A stretch of DNA of 37,927 bases from Microvirga arabica (GCF_016811235.1 NZ_JAFBID010000063.1:1-37927); one strand, 5' to 3'; positions 1 to 8,993 are shown, numbered from the stretch's first letter. The notes: generated by a model not told the origin, from the sequence alone. Program-made: numbers and translations.

Positions 1-207
1 CCAGCGTCTTGCTCCGCAGCGGCCAGAACCGCATCCCGCCTCCACAACCGACGCCTCGGGCGCGTCCCTCGCGAGGCTGGACATCGAAGGTATGGCTCAG
101 CTTAGGAGAACTGTCAAGAACAAAGTGAGAACATACCCTCACCCTACTACGTCATGGCTGGGCTCGTCCCGGTCATCCACATCTTCAAGCAGTTCGCCTC
201 TCTCTGC

Positions 208-310
208 CCTCATCCTGAGGAGCAGCCGCGAGGCTGCGTCTCGAAGGATCGTCCCGTGCTCGCTGGAGCCTCCTTCGAGACGGTCACTGTGTGACCTCCT
301 CAGGATGAGG
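208..310. repeat. Palindromic intergenic repeat, CCTCATCCTGAGGAG type
   Basis: The outer arms are a perfect 15-bp inverted repeat (CCTCATCCTGAGGAG at 208-222 against its complement at 296-310). Inside is a second perfect pair, GTCTCGAAGGA at 238-248 and TCCTTCGAGAC at 271-281. There is also a small hairpin, GCAGCC at 222-227 and GGCTGC at 232-237. The nested layout matches a repeat I recall as dispersed between genes in Bradyrhizobium, Methylobacterium and relatives. It is probably non-coding and folds as a cruciform or RNA hairpin. A copy count in this genome cannot be made from one window. Confidence 0.8.
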
Positions 311-337
311 CTGGAGGGTTGGACAGCAAAGACGTGG

Positions 338-360
338 ATCCCCGGAACAAGTCCGGGGAT
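338..360. repeat. Short palindromic repeat, ATCCCCGGA type
   Basis: A 9-bp perfect inverted repeat (ATCCCCGGA at 338-346, TCCGGGGAT at 352-360) has a 5-nt loop and is followed by GACG. This is a common small intergenic hairpin in alphaproteobacterial genomes. It lies only 27 bp after the larger repeat at 208-310. Confidence 0.65.
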
Positions 361-386
361 GACGAACAGGATGGCAGGACCGGAAG

Positions 387-491
387 GGTGTCATTCCCGG
401 CCGGAGCGCAGCGGAGGGGAAAGGAATCCATTAGCTCAGCGTCTGTGGGTGGATCCCCTTCCCGGTCCTGCGGACCGCCGGGGATCACACC
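387..491. repeat. Imperfect palindromic intergenic repeat, GTGTCATTCCCGG type
   Basis: The ends form an imperfect inverted pair: GGTGTCATTCCCGG at 387-400 against CCGGGGATCACACC at 478-491. The segment CCGGAGCGCAGCGGAG near 402 is typical of alphaproteobacterial intergenic repeats that begin TGTCATCCCGGCCG. The inside is partly degenerate, so this may be a decayed copy. It is the third repeat type within about 285 bp. Confidence 0.55.
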
Positions 492-662
492 GGCGTTCTC
501 ATCGCTTGTCTTCTCAGTTGGTCAGCATGGCCTTGCACCTCCCACTCTTCACTGCGATTCACACCGATCCTGCCATCAGCAGAGGTGCCGCTGCGGAAGT
601 TGACCACTCAATAAACCTCCATCCTCATAGGCGGGTGCTCACGGTGAGTCGGGATATCTGCG

Positions 663-1700
663 ATGGATGTGCTCGTGGTCGGCGGAACGGGGTTTCTGGG
701 TGGGGCGGTGGCGGATGCCGCGCTCGAGGCCGGCCACAGGGTCGCGATCTTCACCCGCGGCCAGACCGTCAATCCGACGATCAGCGCGGGTTTCGAGACG
801 ATTGTCGGCGACCGGCACCAGGACCTCTCGGCGCTGAGGGGCCGCAGCTTCGACCTTGTTGTGGACACCTGCGCCTTCGCGCCCGACGCCGTGGCGGGCC
901 TGCTCGATGCGCTCTCCCCGAGCATCGGCCGCTATGCGCTCGTCACGAGCGCGTCCGTCTACGCGGATTTCGCACAGCCCGGCGTGACCGAACAGGCGCC
1001 GACCAGCCGCGCCACGCCCGAGCAAATGGACCTCGCGCAATCGCTCCCCTTGGAGCAGCGCTCCAGCGCGGCATCATACGGCACGGCCTATGGCCCGCTG
1101 AAACGCGAATGCGAACTGGTGGCGATCGAGCGGCTCGGGGACAGGGCGCTCATTCTCCGGTCGGGCCTTCTGGTGGGCGCGGGCGATTACACGGACCGGC
1201 TGACCTATTGGGTGCGCCGTGTGGATCAGGGCGGGCCGATCCCGGCGCCTGGGGATCCGCAGCGGCTCGTTCAGCTCATCGACGTGCGCGATGCCGCGCA
1301 CTTCATCGTCGAGGGTGCTGAGAAAGGATTAGGCGGGGTTTTCAATCTCACCGGCCGTCCCCTTCCCATGAGTGCCCTGCTCGAATCCTGCCGCCGCGTG
1401 GCGGGCTCGGACGCGCGGTTCGTCTGGTGCCCGGATGAGGCGGTTCTGGCCGCGCGACTCGAGCCCTGGAGCGAGGTTCCCCTTTGGCTGCCGCGCTCAG
1501 ACGAGCCCTTCCGCCATTTTCTGGAGATCGATACGGAAAAGGCCTTCGCACAAGGGCTTCACACCCGGCCGTTGGATGAAACGCTCGAAACCATTCTCGC
1601 CTGGGACCGAACCCGCCGTGCCACGCCCCTGAAGGCCGGGATGCCTCCGGAGAAGGAGGCTGCGCTTCTAGCGGCGGTCGAGGCCGACGCGGCTGTCTGA
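663..1700 (+). CDS. NAD(P)-dependent epimerase/dehydratase family protein (SDR fold)
   Basis: This 345-residue protein begins MDVLVVGGTGFLGG, a Rossmann-fold first strand with the GxxGxxG dinucleotide-binding motif at residues 7-13. VVDTCAF and the SASVY strand follow, then YGTAYGPLKRECE, which carries a plausible Tyr-xxx-Lys type catalytic pair. Length and motif order fit the extended or atypical short-chain dehydrogenases grouped as NAD-dependent epimerase/dehydratase. The substrate cannot be read from sequence; similar proteins act on nucleotide sugars or are uncharacterised reductases. There is no signal peptide, so it is probably cytosolic. The start at 663 is chosen because the nucleotide-binding motif begins right after it, although no strong ribosome site is visible. 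It stands alone, convergent with the peptidase gene at 1727. Confidence 0.85.
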   Translation: MDVLVVGGTGFLGGAVADAALEAGHRVAIFTRGQTVNPTISAGFETIVGDRHQDLSALRGRSFDLVVDTCAFAPDAVAGLLDALSPSIGRYALVTSASVYADFAQPGVTEQAPTSRATPEQMDLAQSLPLEQRSSAASYGTAYGPLKRECELVAIERLGDRALILRSGLLVGAGDYTDRLTYWVRRVDQGGPIPAPGDPQRLVQLIDVRDAAHFIVEGAEKGLGGVFNLTGRPLPMSALLESCRRVAGSDARFVWCPDEAVLAARLEPWSEVPLWLPRSDEPFRHFLEIDTEKAFAQGLHTRPLDETLETILAWDRTRRATPLKAGMPPEKEAALLAAVEADAAV

Positions 1701-1726
1701 CTGGCAGGAAGAGCGATCCTGTTTGG

Positions 1727-3151
1727 TTACCGATCCGGCATGATCGGCCGCGCACCGCGCAGCACCTGGGTCAACGCATCGGTCATCTGGCCGAGCACCA
1801 CACGGTCGACGTTCTCCGTGTTGTCGCAGGCCTTGTGATAGCAGGGATCGTAGGGCTGCCCAGCCTGGCCGCCGAACCGCCCGGCATGCTCGTCGCTCTT
1901 TGCGTTGCCGGCGCCGGTGAAGAGGCCGAGCGTCGGGATGTTCTTGCCCGCAAAGGCCGCGTCGTCCGAGCCGAAGCCGCGCTGGTTGCGGGAGCGCTCC
2001 TCCACCGGCAGGTTCTTGGACTCGAAGTGATCGGTGAAGGCCTGGATGATGCCCGCGGTCTCGGCGGTGCGCTCCGTCTGCGAGAGCTGGATGAACCGCC
2101 CGGGATTCACCGAGCCCACCATGTCGAGGTTGATGTAGAACCGGATCCGGCGCCGCTCCTCGTCGGAGAGCGCATCGAGGTGATGGCGCGAGCCGATGAG
2201 GCCGCGCTCCTCCGCGCCCCAGAAGGCGAAGCGGACAGGCGGAGCGGTCGCGGGCTCCTTCGCAAGGCGCAGGGCCGTCTCCAGAACGGCCGCCGAGCCG
2301 CTGGCATTGTCGTTCATGCCGGGCCCCTCGGAGACGCTGTCGAGATGGGCTCCGACCACCACATAAGGACCGCTCATTTCGCCCCGATCCGCCAGGACGT
2401 TCCGGGTGGAACGGGTGCCGGTCTCCACATCGACCTTCAGGCGCACCCGGTTGCGGGATGAGTCCTGAGCCGCCTCGGCAAGCTTGCGTCCGGCCTCGGT
2501 GGTCACGCCCAGAACGGGGATCGCCGCCTGCGTGGTCAGGCGCCCGCCGAAGATGCCGGTTTGGTCCCCGGTGCCCTGGTTCATGATGATGAGGCCCGCG
2601 GCTCCCGCCGCCTGAGCCTGCTCGGCCTTGGTCTGGAACGGACAGGTGCCGCGACGCACGAGGGCGATGTGGCCTGGGGTGAAGCCTGCGAAATCCTCGC
2701 GCTCGCAGCCGCTTGTCGATGCCTGCAGAGGCTCCGCATCGAGGCCGAGATCCACCGCCTGGACGGGCGCCGTCACGTCGCCGGAACCGGAACTCGCCAG
2801 GGTGCGCAGCGCGTCGCGGGGCGGCGTGAACGCACCGGGCTCGCTGGGTCCTGCAACGAGAACCGGCGGAGACCGCTCGTCGAAGAAGGGAAAGGTGAAG
2901 TCCTCGAACCGCACATTGTAGCCGGCAGCACGCAGCTGATCGGCGACGTATTCGGCAGAGCGGTCATAGCCGGGTGTCCCGGCCGCCCGGTTGCCGCCAT
3001 TCGCCGTGGCGATGTCCTGCAGGGCCTGGACGTGGCGGAACGGGTCGGTTTGCGTTGCAGAGGCCGGCAGGCCGACATCGGCCCAGGACGATCCTGCGCC
3101 TGTCAGGACGATAAAGGCCGCAAGAGCGGTTCGACACGCATTCGGCAGCAT
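1727..3151 (-). CDS. Secreted M28 family zinc aminopeptidase with PA domain
   Basis: This is a predicted exported metallopeptidase of about 474 residues. The start at 3151 is preferred over an upstream start at 3232 because it puts a normal signal peptide (hydrophobic segment about 7-22, cleavage after SSWA) at the N-terminus. A protease-associated (PA) insert spans roughly 125-225, and the M28 catalytic domain follows. Visible metal and catalytic motifs are GAHLDS (His269, Asp271), GMNDNASG (Asp281), FWGAEE (Glu314/315) and NLDMVG (Asp343). A cysteine-bearing segment, DPCYHKACD, lies near the C-terminus. The family removes N-terminal residues from peptides using two zinc ions, here probably in the periplasm or outside the cell. 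It lies 136 nt beyond recN on the same strand and has no evident link to cell division. Confidence 0.88.
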   Translation of the reverse strand: MLPNACRTALAAFIVLTGAGSSWADVGLPASATQTDPFRHVQALQDIATANGGNRAAGTPGYDRSAEYVADQLRAAGYNVRFEDFTFPFFDERSPPVLVAGPSEPGAFTPPRDALRTLASSGSGDVTAPVQAVDLGLDAEPLQASTSGCEREDFAGFTPGHIALVRRGTCPFQTKAEQAQAAGAAGLIIMNQGTGDQTGIFGGRLTTQAAIPVLGVTTEAGRKLAEAAQDSSRNRVRLKVDVETGTRSTRNVLADRGEMSGPYVVVGAHLDSVSEGPGMNDNASGSAAVLETALRLAKEPATAPPVRFAFWGAEERGLIGSRHHLDALSDEERRRIRFYINLDMVGSVNPGRFIQLSQTERTAETAGIIQAFTDHFESKNLPVEERSRNQRGFGSDDAAFAGKNIPTLGLFTGAGNAKSDEHAGRFGGQAGQPYDPCYHKACDNTENVDRVVLGQMTDALTQVLRGARPIMPDR

Positions 3152-3287
3152 ACGGGGCACGCGGGGCTCGTTTCCATGACCGCACCTCTTGGTGCGCGTT
3201 AGGGAAATCGGGCTTTGCGCACACCGCAACAAGTGCGGCAGCTTGTGCCCTCACACAGACGTGAGACTTCGGGTTCTGACCGCCGCC

Positions 3288-4964
3288 CTAATGCGCCGCC
3301 GCTTCCAGCAGCCGCGCGGCGGCCGCGCGGGCTTCCTCGGTGATGGTCGCGCCGGCGAGCATGCGGGCGATCTCCTCGCGGCGCGGCGTGGCCTCCAGCG
3401 GAATGACCCGGGTGGCGACCCGGTCCTTCTCGCCGCGCACCTCCTCCTTGGCGATGAGGAAGTGGCTCTCCGCCTTGGCGGCCACCTGCGGCGCATGGGT
3501 CACGGCCATCACCTGGACCTTGCGGGCGAGCCGCGCGAGGCGCTGGCCGATGGCGTCCGCCACGGCGCCGCCGACGCCGGTGTCGATCTCGTCGAAGACC
3601 AGGGTCGGGGCCGAGCCCTTGTCGGCCAGCACCACCTTGAGGGCCAGCATGAAGCGCGAAAGCTCGCCGCCCGACGCCACCTTCATGAGCGGGCCGGCGC
3701 GGGTGCCGGGATTGGTCTGGGCCCAGAACTCGACGCGCTCGAAGCCACCCGCGTCGCGGCTCGTCTCGTCGGCGGTGATTTCGGTGATGAAGCGCGCCCG
3801 CTCCAGCTTGAGCGGCGGCAGCTCGGCCTGCACGGCGGCGTCGAGGGCCTGGGCGGCCTTCCTGCGGCCTGTTGACAGGGCCTTGGCAGCCTTCACATAG
3901 GCGGCGTCGGCTTCGCTCAAAGCCTTCTCCAGCCCGGCGAGCTTCTCCTCGCCGGCATCAATGGCGGTCACGTCCTCCTCGAAGCGCTGGCGCAGGGAGG
4001 CCAGCTCGTCGGCGGGCACATCGTATTTGCGGGCGGCGGCGCGCAGCGCAAACAGGCGCTCCTCCGTCTGCTCCAGCTCGCGGGGGTCGTACTCGGTGGC
4101 GCGGATGGCGTCTTCCAGGGCCGCGCGCGCCTCGTCGATGGCGACCAGCGCGGCGTCGAGGGCCTTGACGCTCGGGTCCACCAGAGCCGGCGCCTGGGCG
4201 CCGCGGCGCTCCAGCTTGCGCACGGCGGCGGACAGCTCGTTGACCGGGGATGCGTTGCCGGCCACGACCTCGTAGGCCTCGTTGAGGTCCGTCGCCACCT
4301 TCTCCGACTGCATCATGATCACGCGCCGCTCGGCAAGGCTCTCCTCCTCGCCGGCGAGCGGATTGAGCGTGGTCAGCTCCTCGACCGCATGGCGCAGGAA
4401 GTCGGCCTCCTTGCGGGCCTTGTCGATGCGCTTGCGATGGTCCTGGAGGGCCGTTCTCGCGTCGCGCACCCTCCGCGCGGCGTCGGACACAGCCTGAACC
4501 TCGGACGAGAGGCCGCCGAACGCGTCGAGAATCGCACGATGGGACACGGGATCGACAAGGGCGCGATCGTCGTGCTGGCCGTGGATCTCGACCAGGGTCG
4601 CGCCGATGGCCTTGAGCACCTGGACGCTGACCGGCTGGTCGTTGACGAAGGCGCGGGTGCGCCCGTCGGCCACCTGCACGCGGCGCAGGATCAGGTCGCC
4701 GTCGATGTCGATATCCGCATCCGCCGCGATGCGGCGGGCCGGATGATCCAGGGGGCAATCGAAGACGGCCGTGACCTGGCCCTGGTTCTCGCCATGGCGC
4801 ACGAGGCTGCCGTCGCCGCGGCCGCCGAGGGCCAGGGCAAAGGCATCGAGCAGGATCGACTTGCCGGCGCCGGTCTCACCCGTGAGGACGCTCAGGCCCT
4901 CATGGAAGTGAAGCTCAAGCCTGTCGATGAGGACGATATCGCGAATCGCCAGCTGGATGAGCAT
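3288..4964 (-). CDS. recN: DNA repair protein RecN
   Basis: This SMC-like ATPase (558 residues) works in recombinational repair of double-strand breaks. The N-terminus is typical (MLIQLAIRDIVLIDRLEL), with Walker A GETGAGKS at residues 29-36. A long middle region rich in Ala, Glu, Lys and Leu forms the expected antiparallel coiled coil. The C-terminal head carries the ABC signature GGELSRFMLALK and Walker B with D-loop (TLVFDEIDTGVGG). Length matches the family. It lies 12 nt after bamD and is probably cotranscribed with it; bamD-recN adjacency is common in alphaproteobacteria. No LexA-type box was recognised nearby. Confidence 0.97.
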   Translation of the reverse strand: MLIQLAIRDIVLIDRLELHFHEGLSVLTGETGAGKSILLDAFALALGGRGDGSLVRHGENQGQVTAVFDCPLDHPARRIAADADIDIDGDLILRRVQVADGRTRAFVNDQPVSVQVLKAIGATLVEIHGQHDDRALVDPVSHRAILDAFGGLSSEVQAVSDAARRVRDARTALQDHRKRIDKARKEADFLRHAVEELTTLNPLAGEEESLAERRVIMMQSEKVATDLNEAYEVVAGNASPVNELSAAVRKLERRGAQAPALVDPSVKALDAALVAIDEARAALEDAIRATEYDPRELEQTEERLFALRAAARKYDVPADELASLRQRFEEDVTAIDAGEEKLAGLEKALSEADAAYVKAAKALSTGRRKAAQALDAAVQAELPPLKLERARFITEITADETSRDAGGFERVEFWAQTNPGTRAGPLMKVASGGELSRFMLALKVVLADKGSAPTLVFDEIDTGVGGAVADAIGQRLARLARKVQVMAVTHAPQVAAKAESHFLIAKEEVRGEKDRVATRVIPLEATPRREEIARMLAGATITEEARAAAARLLEAAAH

Positions 4965-4976
4965 GGATTGTGAGGC

Positions 4977-5873
4977 TTAGCCCGTCCGCTGACCGACCTG
5001 GGGCACGCCGCGGAAAGCCTTGCTGATCCAGGACTGTGAGTCCTCGCGCGGCTCGACGCCGCCCCGCGTCAGCAGGGCGTGGGCGTCCTTGTACCAGGGG
5101 GAGTCGGGGAAGTTGTGGCCGAGAACGGCAGCGGCGGTCTGCGCTTCGCCCACGATGCCCATGGCCATATAGGCCTCGGTGAGGCGCTGGAGCGCCTCTT
5201 CCACGTGGCGGGTCGTCTGGTAGCGCGCGACCACGGTGCGGAAGCGGTTGATGGCGCCCGCATAGTTGCGCTTCTGCAGGTAGAAGCGGCCGACCTCCAG
5301 CTCCTTGCCGGCGAGCTGGTCGCTGGCCACCTGGATCTTCTTGCGGGCGTCGGACACGTACTCAGAGTTCGGATAGCGCTGCACCAGCTCCTGCAGGGCC
5401 AGGATGGCGCGCTCGGACTTCTCCTGGTCGCGGGTGATGTCCGGGATCTGGTCGTAATAGGACGAGGCCATCAGATACTGGGCATAGGCCGCATCCGAGG
5501 TGTTGGGATAGCTCTGGAGGTAGCGCCGCGAGGCCGTGATAGCCTCGTCATAGAAGCCGCCCTCGTAATTGGCGTAAGCCTCCATGATCAGGCCTTTGCG
5601 GGCCCAGTCGGTGTAGGGATACTGCTTGTCGAGGCTGCTGAACTTGGTGACCGCGCCGTCGAAATCGCCCTTCTGCACCCGGGCGAGACCGTCGTTGTAG
5701 ATCTCTTCGGCCGGCAGGTTGGAGACGATCTCGGGCTTGTAGCTCGTATCCTTCTCGAACGGGTTCAGCGACGAGAGCGTATCGCACCCCGCAAGCCCCA
5801 AGCCGCAGACGCCAAGGATCAGGGCGCGGACGGCCGCGCCTTTCATACCCGAATAAGCCTTCGCGAACGACAT
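4977..5873 (-). CDS. bamD: Outer membrane protein assembly factor BamD (lipoprotein)
   Basis: This 298-residue lipoprotein belongs to the BAM complex, which inserts beta-barrel proteins into the outer membrane. A hydrophobic signal segment ends in a lipobox (GLAGC, lipidated Cys at residue 30). Tetratricopeptide-like helical pairs follow, with typical BamD phrases such as AEEIYNDGLARVQKGDF, QYPYTDWARKG and YLQSYPNTSDAAYAQYL. Length is slightly above the E. coli protein because of a C-terminal tail. A good Shine-Dalgarno (GGAGG, complement at about 5882-5886) precedes the ATG. It follows lpxC after 194 nt, so it may have its own promoter, and recN comes 12 nt later. The older name for the family is ComL. 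Confidence 0.96.
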   Translation of the reverse strand: MSFAKAYSGMKGAAVRALILGVCGLGLAGCDTLSSLNPFEKDTSYKPEIVSNLPAEEIYNDGLARVQKGDFDGAVTKFSSLDKQYPYTDWARKGLIMEAYANYEGGFYDEAITASRRYLQSYPNTSDAAYAQYLMASSYYDQIPDITRDQEKSERAILALQELVQRYPNSEYVSDARKKIQVASDQLAGKELEVGRFYLQKRNYAGAINRFRTVVARYQTTRHVEEALQRLTEAYMAMGIVGEAQTAAAVLGHNFPDSPWYKDAHALLTRGGVEPREDSQSWISKAFRGVPQVGQRTG

Positions 5874-6067
5874 GCTTCGCGGTCCTCCAAAAACCGTGCC
5901 CGATGTTTCAACGGTGCATCAAAGGTTCTTTAGCCCAAGCACGGGGCAAGAGCCAAGCCCATAGCACAGGGTTTACCCAATAGGAATTAAGAAAGCCTGC
6001 ACGAAATCATGCGGCCAATGGGCGCCTTGAAACGGAAGCTGCCGTAGCGGTGCTTTAAGGAATGATT

Positions 6068-7012
6068 TCAGTGCACTTCCGGAGCGAAAACCGAAGCGAC
6101 TGCGCTGCCGATATCGGCATAGCCCGTCTCGCGGCGCGGGGTGGCGTCCACGATGGCGTAGTTGGAGCGGCTCGCGAACAGGGCTTCCAGCACCGAGAAG
6201 TTCATGCGGTGGCCGCCGCAATAGGAGCGGTAAGTGCCGAGCAGCGGCAGGCCGGCGAGCGACAAGTCGCCGACGGCGTCGAGGAGCTTGTGCCGGACGA
6301 ACTCGTCGGCATAGCGCAGGCCTTCCGGGTTCATGATGCCGTCGTCGCCGATGGCCACGGTGTTGTCGAGGGAGGCGCCGAGCGCGAAGCCGGCGCTCCA
6401 GAGCTTCTCCACGTCGCGCATGAAGCCGAAGGTGCGGGCGCGGGAGATCTCGCGGCGGAACACCGAGGGGGACAGGTCGATGGCCTTGCGCTGGCGGCCA
6501 ATGACCGGGGTCGGGAAATCGATCTCCACGTCGAGGCGGAAGGCGCGCTCGTTGGGGAGGAGTTCGGCAAAGGCCCGGCCCTGCGTGACGCGGACGGGCT
6601 TGAGAACCTTGATGTAGCGACGGGTGACGCCCTGAGCCGTGATGCCGACCTGGTCGATGGCATCGATGAAGGGCGCCGAGCTGCCGTCGAGGATCGGAAC
6701 CTCCGGGCCGTCGACCTCGACGAGAACGTTGTCGATGCCGAGGCCGGCCAGAGCCGCCATAAGATGTTCGATGGTGGCGACCGCGCCCGAGTCGCGGTCG
6801 CCGATGACCGTGCACAGCTCGGTGGCGGTCACCGCCAGATGCCGAGCATCGATCAGCCGGTCCAGGCCGCCCGGGAGACCCGTGCGGAGGAAAGCAATGC
6901 CATGGTTCGCTTCAGCCGGATGAAGGATCATCTTCACTTCATCCCCGGAATGAACTCCGGTTCCAATGAGGGTCACGGCGGCGCGAAGCGTGGTTTGCTG
7001 GCTTTGCTTCAT
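6068..7012 (-). CDS. lpxC: UDP-3-O-acyl-N-acetylglucosamine deacetylase LpxC
   Basis: This zinc amidohydrolase catalyses the committed step of lipid A synthesis, removing the acetyl group from UDP-3-O-acyl-GlcNAc in the cytosol. At 314 residues it has the family's usual size. Visible active-site residues are Glu82 and His83 (IEHLMAALAGLGIDN), the HKLLD motif with zinc ligands His241 and Asp245, and His268 in GGHRMNFSV. LDGSSAPF at 108-115 is also characteristic. It lies 289 nt after ftsZ, beyond a terminator-like hairpin, so it probably has its own promoter in 7013-7236. I could not define that promoter with confidence. The ftsZ-lpxC order is conserved widely in proteobacteria. Confidence 0.97.
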   Translation of the reverse strand: MKQSQQTTLRAAVTLIGTGVHSGDEVKMILHPAEANHGIAFLRTGLPGGLDRLIDARHLAVTATELCTVIGDRDSGAVATIEHLMAALAGLGIDNVLVEVDGPEVPILDGSSAPFIDAIDQVGITAQGVTRRYIKVLKPVRVTQGRAFAELLPNERAFRLDVEIDFPTPVIGRQRKAIDLSPSVFRREISRARTFGFMRDVEKLWSAGFALGASLDNTVAIGDDGIMNPEGLRYADEFVRHKLLDAVGDLSLAGLPLLGTYRSYCGGHRMNFSVLEALFASRSNYAIVDATPRRETGYADIGSAVASVFAPEVH

Positions 7013-7236
7013 AAGTCCTGGACCTCAATTACCCTTGTCGCCTGACAGAGCCTGTTGCGCCGAAGGAAGATGCATTGGCTGCGTTGTGCTTCCCGCGGCA
7101 GGCTTCTTGTAGCGGTGCCCCTTTGATGTCAGGCACCATAGTCCCGCTGTATAGCCAGGCCAAATCACGCTTTCTTACCGTGTGTTACAAAGTGGACAAG
7201 CCTCAAGCCTTTGACGTTAATAGATTTTTAATGAAG

Positions 7237-7268
7237 AAGGCCCCCAGCCGGTTAGGGCTGAGGGCCTT
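7237..7268 (-). terminator. Probable transcription terminator after ftsZ
   Basis: The stem pairs AAGGCCC (7237-7243) with GGGCCTT (7262-7268) and CAGCC (7245-7249) with GGCTG (7256-7260), with one mismatch and a 6-nt loop. It begins about 34 nt beyond the ftsZ stop codon. Reading along the minus strand, the run after the stem is CTTCATTAAAAATC, a weak U-tract. Reading along the plus strand, TTTT follows, so it may work in both directions. Between stop and stem is a tandem GTAACAGC repeat (7271-7278 and 7280-7287). Confidence 0.7.
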
Positions 7269-7301
7269 TTGTAACAGCTGTAACAGCGCTGCTAGGCTGG
7301 C

Positions 7302-8993
7302 TTAGTTGGCCTGGCGCCGGAGGAAGGCGGGAATCTCCAGCTGATCATCCTCGGAAGTCGCGCGGGGAGCCGGAGCCGGCTGGCCCTGCGGCGGCCGCTG
7401 CGCCTGGGCCGGCATGGGCCGGCGGGCGTATTCGGCATGAACCGAGGACATCGGCTGGCGCGGAGCCTCCTGACGGGGCTCGGCGGGGGCCTGCTGCGGC
7501 TCCTCGCGGCGGCCGAAGCCGATGGTCGCGAGACGCTGGATCAGCGAGGGCTTGTGCTCCGGGGCCGGCTCCTCACCGCGGCTGGCGCGCAGGGCGACCT
7601 GTCCGGGCATGGGCAGCTCGTCGATGCGCGGCATCCGGGCCGGGCGCATGGCGCGCTCCGCCTGCGGCGGGATAAAGGCGCCCTGCTCCATGGGCTCCTC
7701 GTAGACAGGCGCCTGAGGGGCCGGAGCCTCGTAGGCAACCGCCTGCCGCGGCTGGGCCGGGGTGAGAACCACGTCGTCGCGCACGATCGGCTGGGGAGCG
7801 GGCTCCACAGGCTGGGCCGCGGCCACGGGAGCCGCCATCGGAGCTGGGGCCAGAACGGGCGAGCCCTGGGTCAGGATCGGAGCCGCCTTCACCGGTTCGG
7901 CTTGGGCGGCGGAGCGAAAGGTCGGCGTGGCCTGGGTGGCGCGGGCGCGGGCCTCGGCCCGCAGGCGCTCGGCAACCTCGGAGATGCGCTGCTCGGTGGC
8001 CGTGAGATCGCCGCCGTTCTCCATGATCGCGTGGTCGATGCCGGTGGCCACGACGGAGACGCGGATGATGCCCTCCAGGCTCTCGTCGAAGGTGGCGCCG
8101 AGGATGATGTTGGCATCCTGGTCCACTTCCTCGCGGATGCGGGTGGCGGCTTCGTCGAGTTCGTAGAGGGTGAGGTCGTTGCCGCCCGTGATGGAGATCA
8201 GCAGGCCGCGCGCGCCCTTCATCGACACGTCGTCGAGGAGCGGGTTGGCAATCGCCGCTTCAGCGGCACGGATCGCACGCTTCTCGCCGGAGGCTTCGCC
8301 CGTGCCCATCATGGCCTTGCCCATGCCGCGCATGACGGAGCGCACATCGGCGAAGTCGAGGTTGATGAGGCCTTCCTTCACCATCAGGTCGGTGATGCAG
8401 GCGACGCCCGAGTAGAGCACCTGGTCGGCCATGGCGAAGGCGTCCGCGAAGGTCGTCTTCTCGGTGGCGACCCGGAACAGGTTCTGGTTCGGGATCACGA
8501 TGAGCGTGTCGACGGCCTGCTGCAGCTCGTTGATGCCGGCTTCCGCCAGCTTCATGCGGCGCACGCCCTCGAACTGGAACGGCTTCGTCACGACGCCGAC
8601 AGTGAGGATGCCGAGCTCACGGGCCGCGCGGGCCACGACCGGGGCAGCGCCCGTGCCGGTGCCGCCGCCCATGCCGGCGGTGATGAACACCATGTGCGAG
8701 CCAGCGAGCTGATCCCGGATCTCGTCGATCACCTCTTCGGCGGCCGCGCGGCCGACTTCCGGCTGCGAGCCGGCGCCGAGGCCTTCTGTGACCTGGATGC
8801 CCATCTGGACCACGCGCTGGGCCTTGGAGGAAGCCAGTGCCTGCGCGTCGGTGTTCGACACCACGAACTCGACGCCTTCCAGACCCGATTCAATCATATT
8901 GTTCACGGCATTTCCGCCGGCACCGCCGACGCCGAAAACCGTGATATGCGGCCTGAGTTCCCGGATGTCCGGAGCTTGCTGATTGATAGCCAT
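7302..8993 (-). CDS. ftsZ: Cell division protein FtsZ
   Basis: FtsZ is the tubulin-like GTPase that forms the Z-ring at midcell. Residues about 10-325 are the globular domain, with the tubulin signature GGGTGTG at 109-115 and the T7-loop segment NLDFADV at 211-217. Residues about 330-545 are a long low-complexity linker rich in Ala, Pro, Gln and Arg. It ends in the conserved C-terminal peptide (DDQLEIPAFLRRQAN) that binds FtsA and other partners. The total of 563 residues is far above the roughly 380 of E. coli FtsZ, and the excess is all linker, as is usual in Rhizobiales. It is separated from ftsA by 193 nt containing hairpins, so separate control is likely. No CtrA-type TTAA-N7-TTAA box was found there. 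Confidence 0.98.
   Translation of the reverse strand: MAINQQAPDIRELRPHITVFGVGGAGGNAVNNMIESGLEGVEFVVSNTDAQALASSKAQRVVQMGIQVTEGLGAGSQPEVGRAAAEEVIDEIRDQLAGSHMVFITAGMGGGTGTGAAPVVARAARELGILTVGVVTKPFQFEGVRRMKLAEAGINELQQAVDTLIVIPNQNLFRVATEKTTFADAFAMADQVLYSGVACITDLMVKEGLINLDFADVRSVMRGMGKAMMGTGEASGEKRAIRAAEAAIANPLLDDVSMKGARGLLISITGGNDLTLYELDEAATRIREEVDQDANIILGATFDESLEGIIRVSVVATGIDHAIMENGGDLTATEQRISEVAERLRAEARARATQATPTFRSAAQAEPVKAAPILTQGSPVLAPAPMAAPVAAAQPVEPAPQPIVRDDVVLTPAQPRQAVAYEAPAPQAPVYEEPMEQGAFIPPQAERAMRPARMPRIDELPMPGQVALRASRGEEPAPEHKPSLIQRLATIGFGRREEPQQAPAEPRQEAPRQPMSSVHAEYARRPMPAQAQRPPQGQPAPAPRATSEDDQLEIPAFLRRQAN

Larger units (their letters stand above)
1..662. other. Gene-free stretch with stacked intergenic repeats
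   Basis: I could not support any gene here. The open frames lack recognisable motifs and run through palindromic repeats. Positions 208-491 hold three different repeat units, listed separately. Positions 1-207 contain only a short possible hairpin (GCCTCG at 53-58 against CGAGGC at 72-77), and the left edge could hide the end of a gene outside the window. Positions 492-662 are non-repetitive leader for the gene starting at 663. A TTGACC at 600-605 could be a -35 element, but no good -10 follows it. Confidence 0.5.

Noticed and set aside
92..1321. 409-codon plus-strand frame overlapping the epimerase-like gene
   Set aside because: It runs through three palindromic repeats and then out of frame through a clear SDR gene, with no family features.
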